Both the position numbers and the translations under genes were made by a program. Below are positions 34,308-42,598 of a DNA stretch of 64,000 nucleotides, piece after piece. The notes below the pieces were generated by a model. That model did not search any database. It had not been told where the DNA came from and saw nothing but the letters and a program-made list of their open reading frames with translations. Source of the stretch: JBBSJZ01 sp041739875 (lineage in GTDB: Bacteria > Planctomycetota > Planctomycetia > Pirellulales > Pirellulaceae); NCBI GenBank assembly GCA_041739875.1, contig JBGSNA010000024.1:1-64000 (forward strand), given 5' to 3'. Numbering within the stretch: position 1 is the first letter of the stretch; each line of letters starts with the position of its first letter.

Positions 34308-35053
34308 TAATTTGCTTTCGGTACTAGAGCACGCAAGTCCACGCTGCATCGCTTGAGGCGAGGACGCAGTTCCTTTAATTCATTGGGATTGTAGTTCGCG
34401 ACAAGGTCGTATAGTTCAAACCACAATTCTCTCGCATTGGTAACTTGACTTAAGTCTCGCCGCTCGAGCTCGTCTTGAACCAGCGCAACATGCTGCTCGG
34501 TTGATTCACGAATTAGCTGCGCTGCTAAATACTGAATTAACTCAGCGGTGAGCTGGGCACGATGCGCTTCGACAAAACCTAGCATCTTACGATGGCTGGT
34601 TGCGAGAAGGTCACACCGACGCGCAGCCAAGGCGGCACAGAACATCCACTTCACCGGCCAAGAAAGTTGTTCGATTCCGTCCAAGACAACAACGCCCCCG
34701 CGACGGCTTTGGTGAATCAAGCAAACCAGCAAACGAAGATTATCGCGACTTTGATGGAGCCAATCGCTCCAGTTACCGTTGGGGTAACGGGTCAATCGCT
34801 CACGCAGAACAAGCGAATAACGCGACTGAAGCGATGGAATGAGTGTCTCCACAAGGGTCGATTTCCCGCTTCCATGCGAACCCACGATCAAGGCTCGATG
34901 CGATTCACGTAACCGCTCAAGCATTCCAGTGATCAAGGACGGATCGAGCGGTTGATGCGGCTTCGTCGGCGAAAAATACGGCCTCGCCCCCGGCTTAATG
35001 AAGCGAGTTGCAAACGGGTTGCCGGGAGTCAGAAGCGGATCAGATGCCGACAC
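34307..35053 (-). CDS. P-loop NTPase (AAA-like), unknown role
   Basis: 248 residues. Walker A GSHGSGKST (residues 58-66) and Walker B VVVLDGIE (121-128) with a following Glu are clear, and TSHRKM resembles a sensor-1 position. The second half is a helical bundle (AELIQYLAAQLIRE), as in small AAA-type switch ATPases. No membrane segment. The start is GTG 35053, 19 nt after the upstream stop with GTGAGG between; the next gene overlaps its stop by one base. It sits within an operon of otherwise unrecognised genes. Confidence 0.87.
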   Translation of the reverse strand: MSASDPLLTPGNPFATRFIKPGARPYFSPTKPHQPLDPSLITGMLERLRESHRALIVGSHGSGKSTLVETLIPSLQSRYSLVLRERLTRYPNGNWSDWLHQSRDNLRLLVCLIHQSRRGGVVVLDGIEQLSWPVKWMFCAALAARRCDLLATSHRKMLGFVEAHRAQLTAELIQYLAAQLIRESTEQHVALVQDELERRDLSQVTNARELWFELYDLVANYNPNELKELRPRLKRCSVDLRALVPKAN

Positions 35054-35072
35054 GAGGTGATGTGGGCCTCAC

Positions 35073-35672
35073 TCAGGATGTCGTAAATGTCATGTCCGAA
35101 CGATGATCGCCAGTCACTCGCGAAATCCGAGGCACGACACCAACAGGCACTACGACATTCGACCAATCCACAGCACTTGAACGTACTCGTGAAGGGAGCG
35201 TGGTCGTGTCGGCAAGCGACAATCTTTCACTGCGATGAGTGCGAGCCACGACGTAAAATGGATGCTCCGCGAGAATCTCGCGACCTCCCACGAGGAACAA
35301 TCGCAGCCGCAAGCTCCACCGAATCGTAATCAGTTTTCCGTGGTAGCTGAGCGGAGTAACAGGCAAACGGCACTTAATCGATTGCTCATCAGCAAGACCT
35401 GTATCGCGGAGTTGCTGTTCGGTCAGGCGATGAAAATGGTGAACGTGGAGGTCCTCGTCGCCTTTGCCTTCCGTGTGCCACATCACCGACGCTTCGAGAC
35501 CCTGCAGTTGGTCGATAGGCACTCGGCTAATACGCCATTTTGCAACCAGAGTTCCGCCAGCCTCGTATCGAGCATCGTCTTTGCAAAGCGAAACACTTAC
35601 CGCGGGCTGCGTGGCGGATGCAGCCCCAAGGGGTGTACGACGACGGGGAAATTTCGGCAGAACGATGGCCAC
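35073..35672 (-). CDS. Beta-rich (arrestin-like) hypothetical protein
   Basis: About 199 residues. No ATG fits, and GTG 35672 is the likely start because GGAG lies 10 nt upstream and the beta-rich domain begins soon after. This start lies 76 nt inside the preceding gene in another frame. The sequence VSVSLCKDDARYEAGGTLVA at the start of the domain, and the alternating strands through HPFYVVARTH, resemble arrestin/Spo0M-like sandwiches. No catalytic motif or membrane segment. The C-terminus of the preceding gene product is a similar beta domain, so the two proteins may interact. The start and the fold are both inference. Confidence 0.7.
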   Translation of the reverse strand: MAIVLPKFPRRRTPLGAASATQPAVSVSLCKDDARYEAGGTLVAKWRISRVPIDQLQGLEASVMWHTEGKGDEDLHVHHFHRLTEQQLRDTGLADEQSIKCRLPVTPLSYHGKLITIRWSLRLRLFLVGGREILAEHPFYVVARTHRSERLSLADTTTLPSRVRSSAVDWSNVVVPVGVVPRISRVTGDHRSDMTFTTS

Positions 35673-36667
35673 GGACGCGTTTCTCCACTTACCACAATCT
35701 TCCAGCGGATCGCGTTGTGCGACCCTACAAACGAGTGCATCGCACTCAGTGGCAAGACGAAACGTAATTGTTGCTCCCAAGGTACCTGCGGGTCAACCGT
35801 CACATCGCGGTCGCTCAACAAAACTTCGCTGAAAGCTTCGGCACGTTCGACACGAACGTCAGTCCCTTGGCGAAAGAACGTTTCCTCTTCACAGCAAAGT
35901 GCGATTTTCAGCCTCCGAAGCCGCAGTCGACCACACTGCGCCACGTAAAGTCGACATTCTTCACCCGGATAAAGCGGATGTTCGTCAATCTCGACGATCG
36001 TGAGACCGACGCCAGCGAACTGACGCAATTGATTCAAAAAGTAACGAAATGCCCAATAACCGATCCCGGCAAATGGGACCAACAGAAGGGTCAAAACCCA
36101 GCGGGGATTTCCATACCAGAAGCCGGACACCACCACGGCAAGCAACACGAACCAAACCGTATTCCATAACAGAGCGAGGACGGCTGGCCCAGCAATCTGG
36201 CCACCAGTCGGGTTTGCTTCGGCGAGCCGAAACTTCAGATGCTCGCCTGGACTGTCGGTGATCGATTTACCAACCGGCACATACGGAAGCTTCGAATCGG
36301 GCTCTGCTCCAGGTCCGCTGACTTCGATCGAACCGCCGCGTTTAGCGATCACGCTGCGACGCTCACTACTGGTGCCAAATCGGGTTAACCGAAACATCAA
36401 GCCGCCGCCACCGGTTCCGATTGCGGCGATGGACAGAATTCCAAATATCCAGCCACCCCAATCACTGGAGAGCGTTTCCACCGTATCCGGTGCAACCTCG
36501 AGAGCCTGGACCGGTGCAAGTCGGTGAATGAGCACCAGGGAAAGCGTGAACACGCCGGTGAGAAAAACACCGGCGTAAAAAGCTGCTTCACCAGCAACGC
36601 CACTGAGCGAATGCCCCAACCGACGCTTTCCGCGTTTCTTGCTCCATGGCTGGGGAAATCGGAGCAT
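35597..36667 (-). CDS. Membrane protein with C-terminal beta domain
   Basis: 356 residues from ATG 36667, six bases after the alpha-CTD gene. About four transmembrane segments: AFYAGVFLTGVFTLSLVLIH, WIFGILSIAAIGTGGGGLMF, ALLWNTVWFVLLAVVVSGFW and WVLTLLLVPFAGIGYWAFRY, with a basic cytoplasmic loop between the first and second pairs. After about residue 225 comes a beta-rich domain (TIVEIDEHPLYPGEECRLYV) like the arrestin-type sandwich of the next gene. I do not recognise a family. The 3' end is overlapped by the following gene. Confidence 0.8.
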   Translation of the reverse strand: MLRFPQPWSKKRGKRRLGHSLSGVAGEAAFYAGVFLTGVFTLSLVLIHRLAPVQALEVAPDTVETLSSDWGGWIFGILSIAAIGTGGGGLMFRLTRFGTSSERRSVIAKRGGSIEVSGPGAEPDSKLPYVPVGKSITDSPGEHLKFRLAEANPTGGQIAGPAVLALLWNTVWFVLLAVVVSGFWYGNPRWVLTLLLVPFAGIGYWAFRYFLNQLRQFAGVGLTIVEIDEHPLYPGEECRLYVAQCGRLRLRRLKIALCCEEETFFRQGTDVRVERAEAFSEVLLSDRDVTVDPQVPWEQQLRFVLPLSAMHSFVGSHNAIRWKIVVSGETRPWPSFCRNFPVVVHPLGLHPPRSPR

Positions 36668-36673
36668 GGGAGC

Positions 36674-36952
36674 TTAGCGAGGGATGCAGGCGGGTTCGCG
36701 ATTCGGACGATAAAAGCCCATCGCTTCGAGCGCCTGGTAAACTTCGTCCAACGTCTTCTCGCCAAAATTGCTGATCGCGAGCAAACGTCGTGGGGTTGCG
36801 TTAAGTAAATCGCGAACCGTGAGAATGCCGGTCTCTTCAAGACAATTTGTTGTGCGAACGGAGAGCCCCATTTCGGCAATGCTCAGGTTCAATCGTTCGC
36901 GACGCAATCGGGCCTCTTCTTCAGCACGACTCAGTGGAATACGTGTGGTCAT
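36674..36952 (-). CDS. Free-standing RNA polymerase alpha C-terminal domain protein
   Basis: 92 residues: a charged helical leader (residues 5-22), then an alpha-CTD helix-hairpin-helix fold. The sequence LSVRTTNCLEETGI and NFGEKTLDEVYQALEAMGF aligns with the E. coli alpha-CTD. The DNA-contact positions Arg265, Asn268, Cys269, Gly296, Lys298 and Glu302 correspond here to Arg33, Asn36, Cys37, Gly64, Lys66 and Glu70, all identical, with Thr67 for Ser299. The full alpha subunit would be a separate gene outside this window. The ribosome site is strong (AAGGGAG). First gene of a five-gene operon. It could bind UP-like DNA or sigma region 4 as a regulator (inference). Confidence 0.9.
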   Translation of the reverse strand: MTTRIPLSRAEEEARLRRERLNLSIAEMGLSVRTTNCLEETGILTVRDLLNATPRRLLAISNFGEKTLDEVYQALEAMGFYRPNREPACIPR

Positions 36953-37586
36953 GACAAAACTCCCTTTTCAATCAAATGATCGCCATACAGTCGCATCGCG
37001 CCCTTCCGGATCCGAAAGCTCCCTGCGCAACACAGTCACTTGGGCGAGAGTTATAGGCGAGTCGTCAAGCGTCGAGCAAGCATCCGCGCCTTGGCTAAGG
37101 CTCAAAATATCCAAGAAAAAGCGAACTTTTTTGATAGCAAAAGTTTCTGCCAGAGGGACAAATGTGAGTTCCAGCAATCCTGTGGGGCTGTTTTCATCAC
37201 CATCTCCACGGAAAGAGGCGGTTCGGGCTTGGGGGAATAATCGACCTCCGATATACATATAGTCAAGAAATGAGGAAATGCGCGACCTTGAAGGCGCCGA
37301 ATCCTGCGGATGAGTGCTGACCAGCGAACCCCAACCTGTGGGCGAGACGGCTGCCAGCAACCTCCGCGCCCGACCTCTTTGTCACCTCCGTAGCCTACGT
37401 TTTCGCATTTGCTCTTGCTGAAGCAGAGATGCGAACGATTGCCACTGACATGCAATCGCACCCTGGGGCGGACCCGACAGAGCCGGATCATCCGGCATCG
37501 GATTCGATGACTGCATCAGTTCTTTTGAGACCAAGTGATCGCATCGACCATCCCGATAAAACAATCCACACACTCGAATTCTATTC
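36953..37586. other. Divergent intergenic region
   Basis: 634 bases between the alpha-CTD operon and the Arg/Gly-rich protein gene, which must hold both promoters. Reading frames here have poor protein character. An A/T-rich patch (ATATACATATAG, 37250-37261) stands out from the GC-rich surroundings. No RNA structure recognised. Confidence 0.55.
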
Positions 37587-39857
37587 ATGAAATCTGACCA
37601 TTGGAATTTCCTGGCGAACTTGCTTGGTGCTCCTGGAGCTGCTGAGCCGCCTGCCCCAAACCCGAAAGTCGAACCGGCAAAAGCGGGTACGCCAGCGAAA
37701 AAGGACGTTCCGTCCGCTGTCGTTCCACCGAGCTCAACGGCTAATTCGCCCGAAGCGACAGCACCTGTGACGCCAAAGAGTGCGTTCGATTCGTCTTCCG
37801 CTTTCGGCGTACCGGTTGAGCGTGAAAGAACGTCTGAACCGCGAGTCGTTGACCCGCTCGCTTTCACCTCGTTTCGCGACTTAGATAAAGATGAGCCTGT
37901 GGCTCCCGCGAAGACGAATCAACCTTCCTCACAGAGCCATGCTCCTCGACAATCACAAGCTCCTCGCCAGAGCGCGCCCTCGAGCAACGAAATCAGCAAG
38001 CCGATAGAAGCCGCACCTGCGGCGAAATCGACTCGATCGCGAGGAAGTTCGTTTGATGCACAACCAGAACCTGTGTCAGGTGAAGATGTCCTTCAGGCGT
38101 TGACTGCGGTTACTCCGCCGCCTCGTTTGCCAGGCTTTGGCGTTTCCAACGATCCGGCGCCCACCAGTGATTTCACTGAACCGGCCAAAAAAGAAACGTC
38201 CATGTGGGGACGCATTGCTGGGAAGTTCGGCGTTGGCGGCGACCGAAAAAATGAACGCGAAGAAGAACCGTCTCGACCCGCACCTCCGAAGGCCGAAAAG
38301 CCAATCACCGGCCCTGCACGCTCGGGCTTTGGTGGAGGCCTCGTTGACTTCGACGACGAACCTGATAACGAGCCCGTGAAAGGCTCTGTCGCTGCACGCG
38401 ATACGGATCTCGACGACGACAGCTTCGGTCGCCCGCGAAGTGAGCCAGCTGGCCGAGATTCACGACGCCGTGGCTCCAGCCGATCAGCCGAAGCCTCGCC
38501 CGAACTAGCCTCACCCGGCCCATCTTCACGCGGCCCAGCTTCACGTGAACCGTCCTCGAGAGATTCACTGCGTGATAGCGAGGACCGCGATCGCACGCGA
38601 AGAACAATCGCACGCAACGATGCCGATGAGGATGCTGAGTCGATCGAAGTCTCTCCGTTAGAACAACCTGGCCAGGACGAGCCTGTCGGACGCTCGTCTC
38701 GCCGCCGTGGACGACGTGGTATCCGCCAACGTATGTCCGAAGAAGATCTCGATCGTCCAGCGACTTCGTCAACAGAGCGAACAAGTGATCTCGGTGACGG
38801 CGGTCGCAGTCACGAGATTCACGCCGAAGAAACCAACGAGCGTGAAGGCGGCTCACGTCACGCTGGATCGTCCCGCCGAGACGGTTCCACTCGTGAAGTA
38901 ACCTCCAGTCGCGAGTCGGAATCGTCTCGCGAAAAGTCGTCGACGCACGGCAAGTCAACGGACAGCGAGTCAACTGAAACAGGCCGAGGACGTGGTCGAG
39001 GTCGCGGCCGAGGACGTGGCCGAGGTGGCGATTCAACCCAAGCTCGTGAACAGACTCCGCGTAGCGAACAGGCCCCGCGCCGCGAACAAGCGACACGCGG
39101 CAATCGTGGACCAAGTCGACACCGAGATGAAGATCTTCCGGCGCATGACGACGCATTTGTCGATGACGATGATTCGCCGATGGAAATGGATGCCGAATTT
39201 GATGACATCGACGACGATGGTTTCGGTAGTGGGCTGGAAACCGACATCCGAGGCGAAAACCGCAGTGACGACGATCACGGACGTCAAGCCAAAGACGACA
39301 AAGACAGCGATTCTGCTCGTAGCCCACGCTCTCGATCACGGCGACGCGGACGTCGCGGACGTGGACGCGGTTCGGCTGAAACGACTCCCGCTGCTGCCGC
39401 ACCGGCGGATGATTTTGATGATGTAGATGATCTCGACATCGACGATGGTATCATCGAAGCCAAATTTGATGACGATCACGAAGACGATGAACTGGTCGAA
39501 GAAATTCGACGCAGCGCTCGTCGCCGCCCACGTTCGCGTGGGCCTGCACGTTCAGAAAATGGCGATGTGGCGATCGAGTCTTCGGCAACTCCAAAAGAAG
39601 TGCCTACCAGGGCTGCACGCGATCCGAAGCCCCGCGATGCTGACTTTGGCGATATCGATGCGACGGACGGTGAAGGTAGTCGTCGCCGCAGTGGCAGTGT
39701 GCCAACTTGGCTAGAAACGGTGGAACTGTTAGTAAACGCTAACATCGAAAACCACAACCGAGGCGGCAACAAATCACCTCGTGGTGGACGCGGAGGAAAC
39801 GGCAATAGCGGCGGCAATAGCGGCGGCAACGGCAACAATGGCGGTCGTCGTCGGTAA
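37587..39857 (+). CDS. Long disordered Arg/Asp/Gly-rich protein
   Basis: 756 residues, nearly all low complexity. A short ordered N-terminus (MKSDHWNFLANLLGAPG) is followed by Pro/Ala/Ser-rich, then Arg/Ser/Asp/Glu-rich tracts. Repeated basic SRRRGRRG motifs alternate with acidic blocks (DDFDDVDDLDIDDG). An RG-repeat box, GRGRGRGRGRGRG, lies near residue 470, and there is a Gly/Asn/Arg tail. One conserved-looking helix, VPTWLETVELLVNANIENHN, sits near residue 710. No signal peptide. RG-boxes and mixed-charge tracts suggest RNA or ribosome binding or a condensate scaffold (inference). Start ATG 37587 has no clear ribosome site. Confidence 0.85.
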   Translation: MKSDHWNFLANLLGAPGAAEPPAPNPKVEPAKAGTPAKKDVPSAVVPPSSTANSPEATAPVTPKSAFDSSSAFGVPVERERTSEPRVVDPLAFTSFRDLDKDEPVAPAKTNQPSSQSHAPRQSQAPRQSAPSSNEISKPIEAAPAAKSTRSRGSSFDAQPEPVSGEDVLQALTAVTPPPRLPGFGVSNDPAPTSDFTEPAKKETSMWGRIAGKFGVGGDRKNEREEEPSRPAPPKAEKPITGPARSGFGGGLVDFDDEPDNEPVKGSVAARDTDLDDDSFGRPRSEPAGRDSRRRGSSRSAEASPELASPGPSSRGPASREPSSRDSLRDSEDRDRTRRTIARNDADEDAESIEVSPLEQPGQDEPVGRSSRRRGRRGIRQRMSEEDLDRPATSSTERTSDLGDGGRSHEIHAEETNEREGGSRHAGSSRRDGSTREVTSSRESESSREKSSTHGKSTDSESTETGRGRGRGRGRGRGRGGDSTQAREQTPRSEQAPRREQATRGNRGPSRHRDEDLPAHDDAFVDDDDSPMEMDAEFDDIDDDGFGSGLETDIRGENRSDDDHGRQAKDDKDSDSARSPRSRSRRRGRRGRGRGSAETTPAAAAPADDFDDVDDLDIDDGIIEAKFDDDHEDDELVEEIRRSARRRPRSRGPARSENGDVAIESSATPKEVPTRAARDPKPRDADFGDIDATDGEGSRRRSGSVPTWLETVELLVNANIENHNRGGNKSPRGGRGGNGNSGGNSGGNGNNGGRRR

Positions 39858-40012
39858 TTCCTAGTCGGCAACTCGAACTTGGAACCGCTGTTTGGCACTC
39901 GCTTGCCAAACGGCCCCAGGAACACGGCCCCAGATTGACGCCGAGGTTTCCAAAGTTTGCTGGGTTTTCCGAAGGCGCTCCTTCGCGTAAGCTCTTGTTC
40001 CAGAATGGTAGA

Positions 40013-40134
40013 AATCTCTTGTCCGCTGGTGGCGGCCCTTGCGATTGCGAATCGTGAACCGGGTCAGGCCTTAACTGGAGCAGCCATAAGCGGTGTAGCT
40101 CTGTGTGAGGGTCGCCGCCAGCGGGCAAGAGATT
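40013..40134 (+). ncRNA. ffs: Signal recognition particle RNA (small bacterial type)
   Basis: The domain IV core is present: GGGTCAGG (40061-40068), then an apical CCTTAACTGG, then AGCAGCC (40079-40085), matching the GGUCAGG...AGCAGCC loop bound by Ffh. The apical loop reads UAAC, fitting the URRC class that can replace GNRA. The ends form a long closing stem of about 28 bp with G-U pairs: 40013-40040 against 40107-40134 (GGTGGCGGCCCTT with GAGGGTCGCCGCC). The RNA lies just upstream of dnaX, ybaB and recR, as scr does in Bacillus subtilis. Exact ends are uncertain by several bases. Confidence 0.9.
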
Positions 40135-40253
40135 CAACGGCATAAAATGTGCCATTCAAATTCAACTCCCGCACTCACTCCAGTTCTTAAGCGAGACCAG
40201 GCCAACGGCGGTAGAAGCCTGAATGGCTGCATACGATCTTCCCACGGTAACCC

Positions 40254-42095
40254 ATGGCTGACTCAATCGACCGCGCCAAACCAGCCGCAGACAATTATGT
40301 CGTGGTCGCTCGACGCTACCGGCCGCGTGGGTTCGATGAGCTAGTCGGCCAAGACCAAGTGGGACGGGCATTGAAAAATGCGATCGATACCAATCGTGTC
40401 GGTCACGCTTACCTGTTCACGGGTGCTCGCGGTGTTGGCAAAACCAGCACCGCAAGAATCTTCGCCAAGGCTCTCAACAACCCCGACGGCCCAACCGCAT
40501 CACCGGACAATGCTTCGGATACAGCCCAAGCCATTGACCTGGGTGAAGACGTCGACGTGATCGAAATTGATGGTGCAAGTAATCGCGGTATCGATGAAAT
40601 CCGAAGCCTCCGAGCCAATGTTGGGGTTCGGCCAAGCCGATCGCGATTCAAGATCTACATCATCGACGAAGTCCATATGCTCACCGGCGCGGCCTTCAAC
40701 GCGTTGTTAAAGACTCTTGAAGAGCCACCAGAGCACGTCAAGTTTATTTTCTGTACCACCGATCCTGAGAAAATTCCGATCACGGTACTCAGCCGTTGCC
40801 AGCGATTTGATTTCGCTCCCGTCGAAGTCTCGAAGATTGCTGAGCGATTGCGAGACATCGTAACGGCTGAGTTGGCTGAGGCGGACGACGCAGCACTTGA
40901 GTTGATTGCTCGACGCGCCGCTGGTTCGATGCGAGACAGTCAATCGCTACTCGAGCAAGTCATGAGCTTTTGCAGTGGCAAGCTGACGGTGGAACAAGTT
41001 CACGCGATGCTCGGCACAGCCGACGAAGAACGATTGCACTCGCTTGCCCTCGCGATGGCTGCACGTGACCCAGCAGAAACACTTCGGCAATTGGATGCAG
41101 CTATCGATGCAGGCGTCGACGCAGGCCGTTTGGCAGAACAATTACTCGGATACTTTCGCGACTTGATGGCTGTTGCCGTGGGCTGCGACGAGACGATGCT
41201 GCGTCACACCTCGTCCACCATCTATGGCGAACTCAAGCAACTGGCCGACAAGTGGGGTCTGCAAACGGTCCTTGCGGTTGTCAGCCTGCTGGATCAAACA
41301 TTGGTCCGGATTCGACACAGTGTTTACTCGCGAGTGTTGCTCGAGGCGACGCTGATCCAAGCCTGTGTGCTTCCAGACCTGCAGCGTTTGGTGGACCTGA
41401 CGGCTGCGGCCAGCTCCATGAACAATGGCGCCGTAATCAAGCCAGTCGAAAAAAAAAACGCTCCGGTGATAGCGGATCCTCACTTTAGCCCGGCATCACC
41501 CGCTCGCTCGCTCGCAGCTGTCCAATTGGCGGCCACCAGTTCATCGCGAACGCTCGATTCAGCCGCCCCGCCATCCGTGGCAACCAATGTTCAAGCACGA
41601 CTGCAAGCCGTCGAAACATTGCGAGTCGACGCTGCCGTTGTGCCAGATCCAGCGAGCGACCAGCCCGGCGCAATCACCAACGTCAGCTGGACGTCCAATG
41701 GCGTAGCCGAACTTTGGAAGAGCTGTATCGGCCACCTGGAGTCGATGACAGAGTCCCTTGCTCGTGCGGTACAGAGAGTTGAGTGCTTGGGGCCCGGCCA
41801 GCTTCGTCTGGTTTTTCCGGCCAAGTCAAAACTGGCCATGAGCCGCTGTGACTCTCCAGGCCATCGTGATGCGATCGTGAAAACACTGACAGCGTTAGCG
41901 GGACAAAAAGTGTCCCTCGAATTCTTTGCCGAAGCAGGCTCATCGGAGCCAATTCTGGCACCCAAAGCGAGCGGCGTCACACGGATGCATCGGATGCGAG
42001 AGCTTGAAAATCATGCACTTGTTAAGTCGTGCATCGAGCTATTCGAAGCTGAAATTGTCAAAATTGATCATCCTCGTACAGCACCGCCCGCTTAA
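40254..42095 (+). CDS. dnaX: DNA polymerase III subunits gamma and tau
   Basis: 613 residues for the full (tau) form, the clamp-loader ATPase of the replisome. Walker A GARGVGKT (57-64), Walker B IYIIDEVHM, the Arg-finger SRC motif TVLSRCQRF and the lid and collar domains are intact. Two oddities. First, the zinc-module cysteines are all replaced (Asn76, Asp85, Ser88, Ala91) at exactly the spacing of the E. coli cysteines. Second, an A10 run at codons 399-402 would let slippage give a gamma form of about 411 residues. The C-terminal region past residue 400 has low-complexity linkers and a tau-like end domain. It is followed by ybaB and recR. Confidence 0.96.
   Translation: MADSIDRAKPAADNYVVVARRYRPRGFDELVGQDQVGRALKNAIDTNRVGHAYLFTGARGVGKTSTARIFAKALNNPDGPTASPDNASDTAQAIDLGEDVDVIEIDGASNRGIDEIRSLRANVGVRPSRSRFKIYIIDEVHMLTGAAFNALLKTLEEPPEHVKFIFCTTDPEKIPITVLSRCQRFDFAPVEVSKIAERLRDIVTAELAEADDAALELIARRAAGSMRDSQSLLEQVMSFCSGKLTVEQVHAMLGTADEERLHSLALAMAARDPAETLRQLDAAIDAGVDAGRLAEQLLGYFRDLMAVAVGCDETMLRHTSSTIYGELKQLADKWGLQTVLAVVSLLDQTLVRIRHSVYSRVLLEATLIQACVLPDLQRLVDLTAAASSMNNGAVIKPVEKKNAPVIADPHFSPASPARSLAAVQLAATSSSRTLDSAAPPSVATNVQARLQAVETLRVDAAVVPDPASDQPGAITNVSWTSNGVAELWKSCIGHLESMTESLARAVQRVECLGPGQLRLVFPAKSKLAMSRCDSPGHRDAIVKTLTALAGQKVSLEFFAEAGSSEPILAPKASGVTRMHRMRELENHALVKSCIELFEAEIVKIDHPRTAPPA
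41449..41458 (+). promoter_or_regulatory. dnaX: A10 slippery tract in dnaX
   Basis: Ten A bases, read as GAA AAA AAA AAC in frame, at the collar/tau boundary. One extra A (or a -1 ribosomal shift) leads to CGC TCC ... CTT TAG, stopping after nine further codons with a protein of about 411 residues. One fewer A (or +1) leads to ACG CTC CGG TGA, stopping after three codons. Both outcomes make a gamma-sized product. Thermus dnaX uses transcriptional slippage at an A9 tract and E. coli uses A AAA AAG, so a programmed site is likely. No Shine-Dalgarno-like stimulator is obvious upstream. Confidence 0.72.
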
Positions 42096-42165
42096 CGTTG
42101 CTGTAAGATCCCCTACATCATTCTCGCGAACGACATTGAACGAATCGGTTCAGGAGCCTTTGAAC

Positions 42166-42507
42166 ATGTTTAACTTCGGAAACCCACTTGCGATGCTTGG
42201 CAAGCTTCAAGAGCTTCCAGAGAAACTGCAGCAACTCAACGAACGCATGCAACAAGAGACGGTTTCAGCGACGTCGGGTTGCGGTGCTGTCTCCGTTGTC
42301 ATGAGCGGCAACGGTCACGTCAAATCAATCTCGATCGGCAATGAGCTTTCCGGAGAGTCGTTGGAAACGGCGGTTATGGAGGCAACCAACGCTGCAGGTG
42401 CTGCGGCAAAACAACTCTATGCCGACTCGATCAGCCAGATGGCCAGTGATATGAAACTGAACGTGCCAGGGCTTGATGGCATTCTCGCTGGTTTAACGGG
42501 CGGTTAA
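42166..42507 (+). CDS. ybaB: YbaB/EbfC-family nucleoid-associated protein
   Basis: 113 residues from ATG 42166, with AGGAG eight bases upstream; the longer open frame into dnaX is not coding. It has the family's helix-strand-helix layout: N-terminal coiled helix (LGKLQELPEKLQQLNERM), the central strand segment GCGAVSVVMSGNGHVKSISI, and a C-terminal helix with KQLYADSISQMASDM. YbaB dimers bind DNA and are usually encoded between dnaX and recR, as here. Cytoplasmic. Confidence 0.95.
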   Translation: MFNFGNPLAMLGKLQELPEKLQQLNERMQQETVSATSGCGAVSVVMSGNGHVKSISIGNELSGESLETAVMEATNAAGAAAKQLYADSISQMASDMKLNVPGLDGILAGLTGG

Positions 42508-42598
42508 GCGGACGCGAATCTTGCGAGGCTTTTCCCGACGAATTTGGCTGCTCGCCACGTTCAATTCAACTCTTTTACATGCAAAGCGAACGGTTGCC

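Noticed and set aside
36968..37360. Minus-strand open frame of 130 codons just before the alpha-CTD gene
   Set aside because: No ribosome site, no domain or helix pattern, and it sits in a probable promoter region. A real gene cannot be excluded.
38305..39402. Minus-strand open frame of about 365 codons, rich in Arg and His
   Set aside because: It lies within the low-complexity Arg/Asp gene; GC-rich repetitive sequence opens several frames, and this one has no protein-like pattern or ribosome site.
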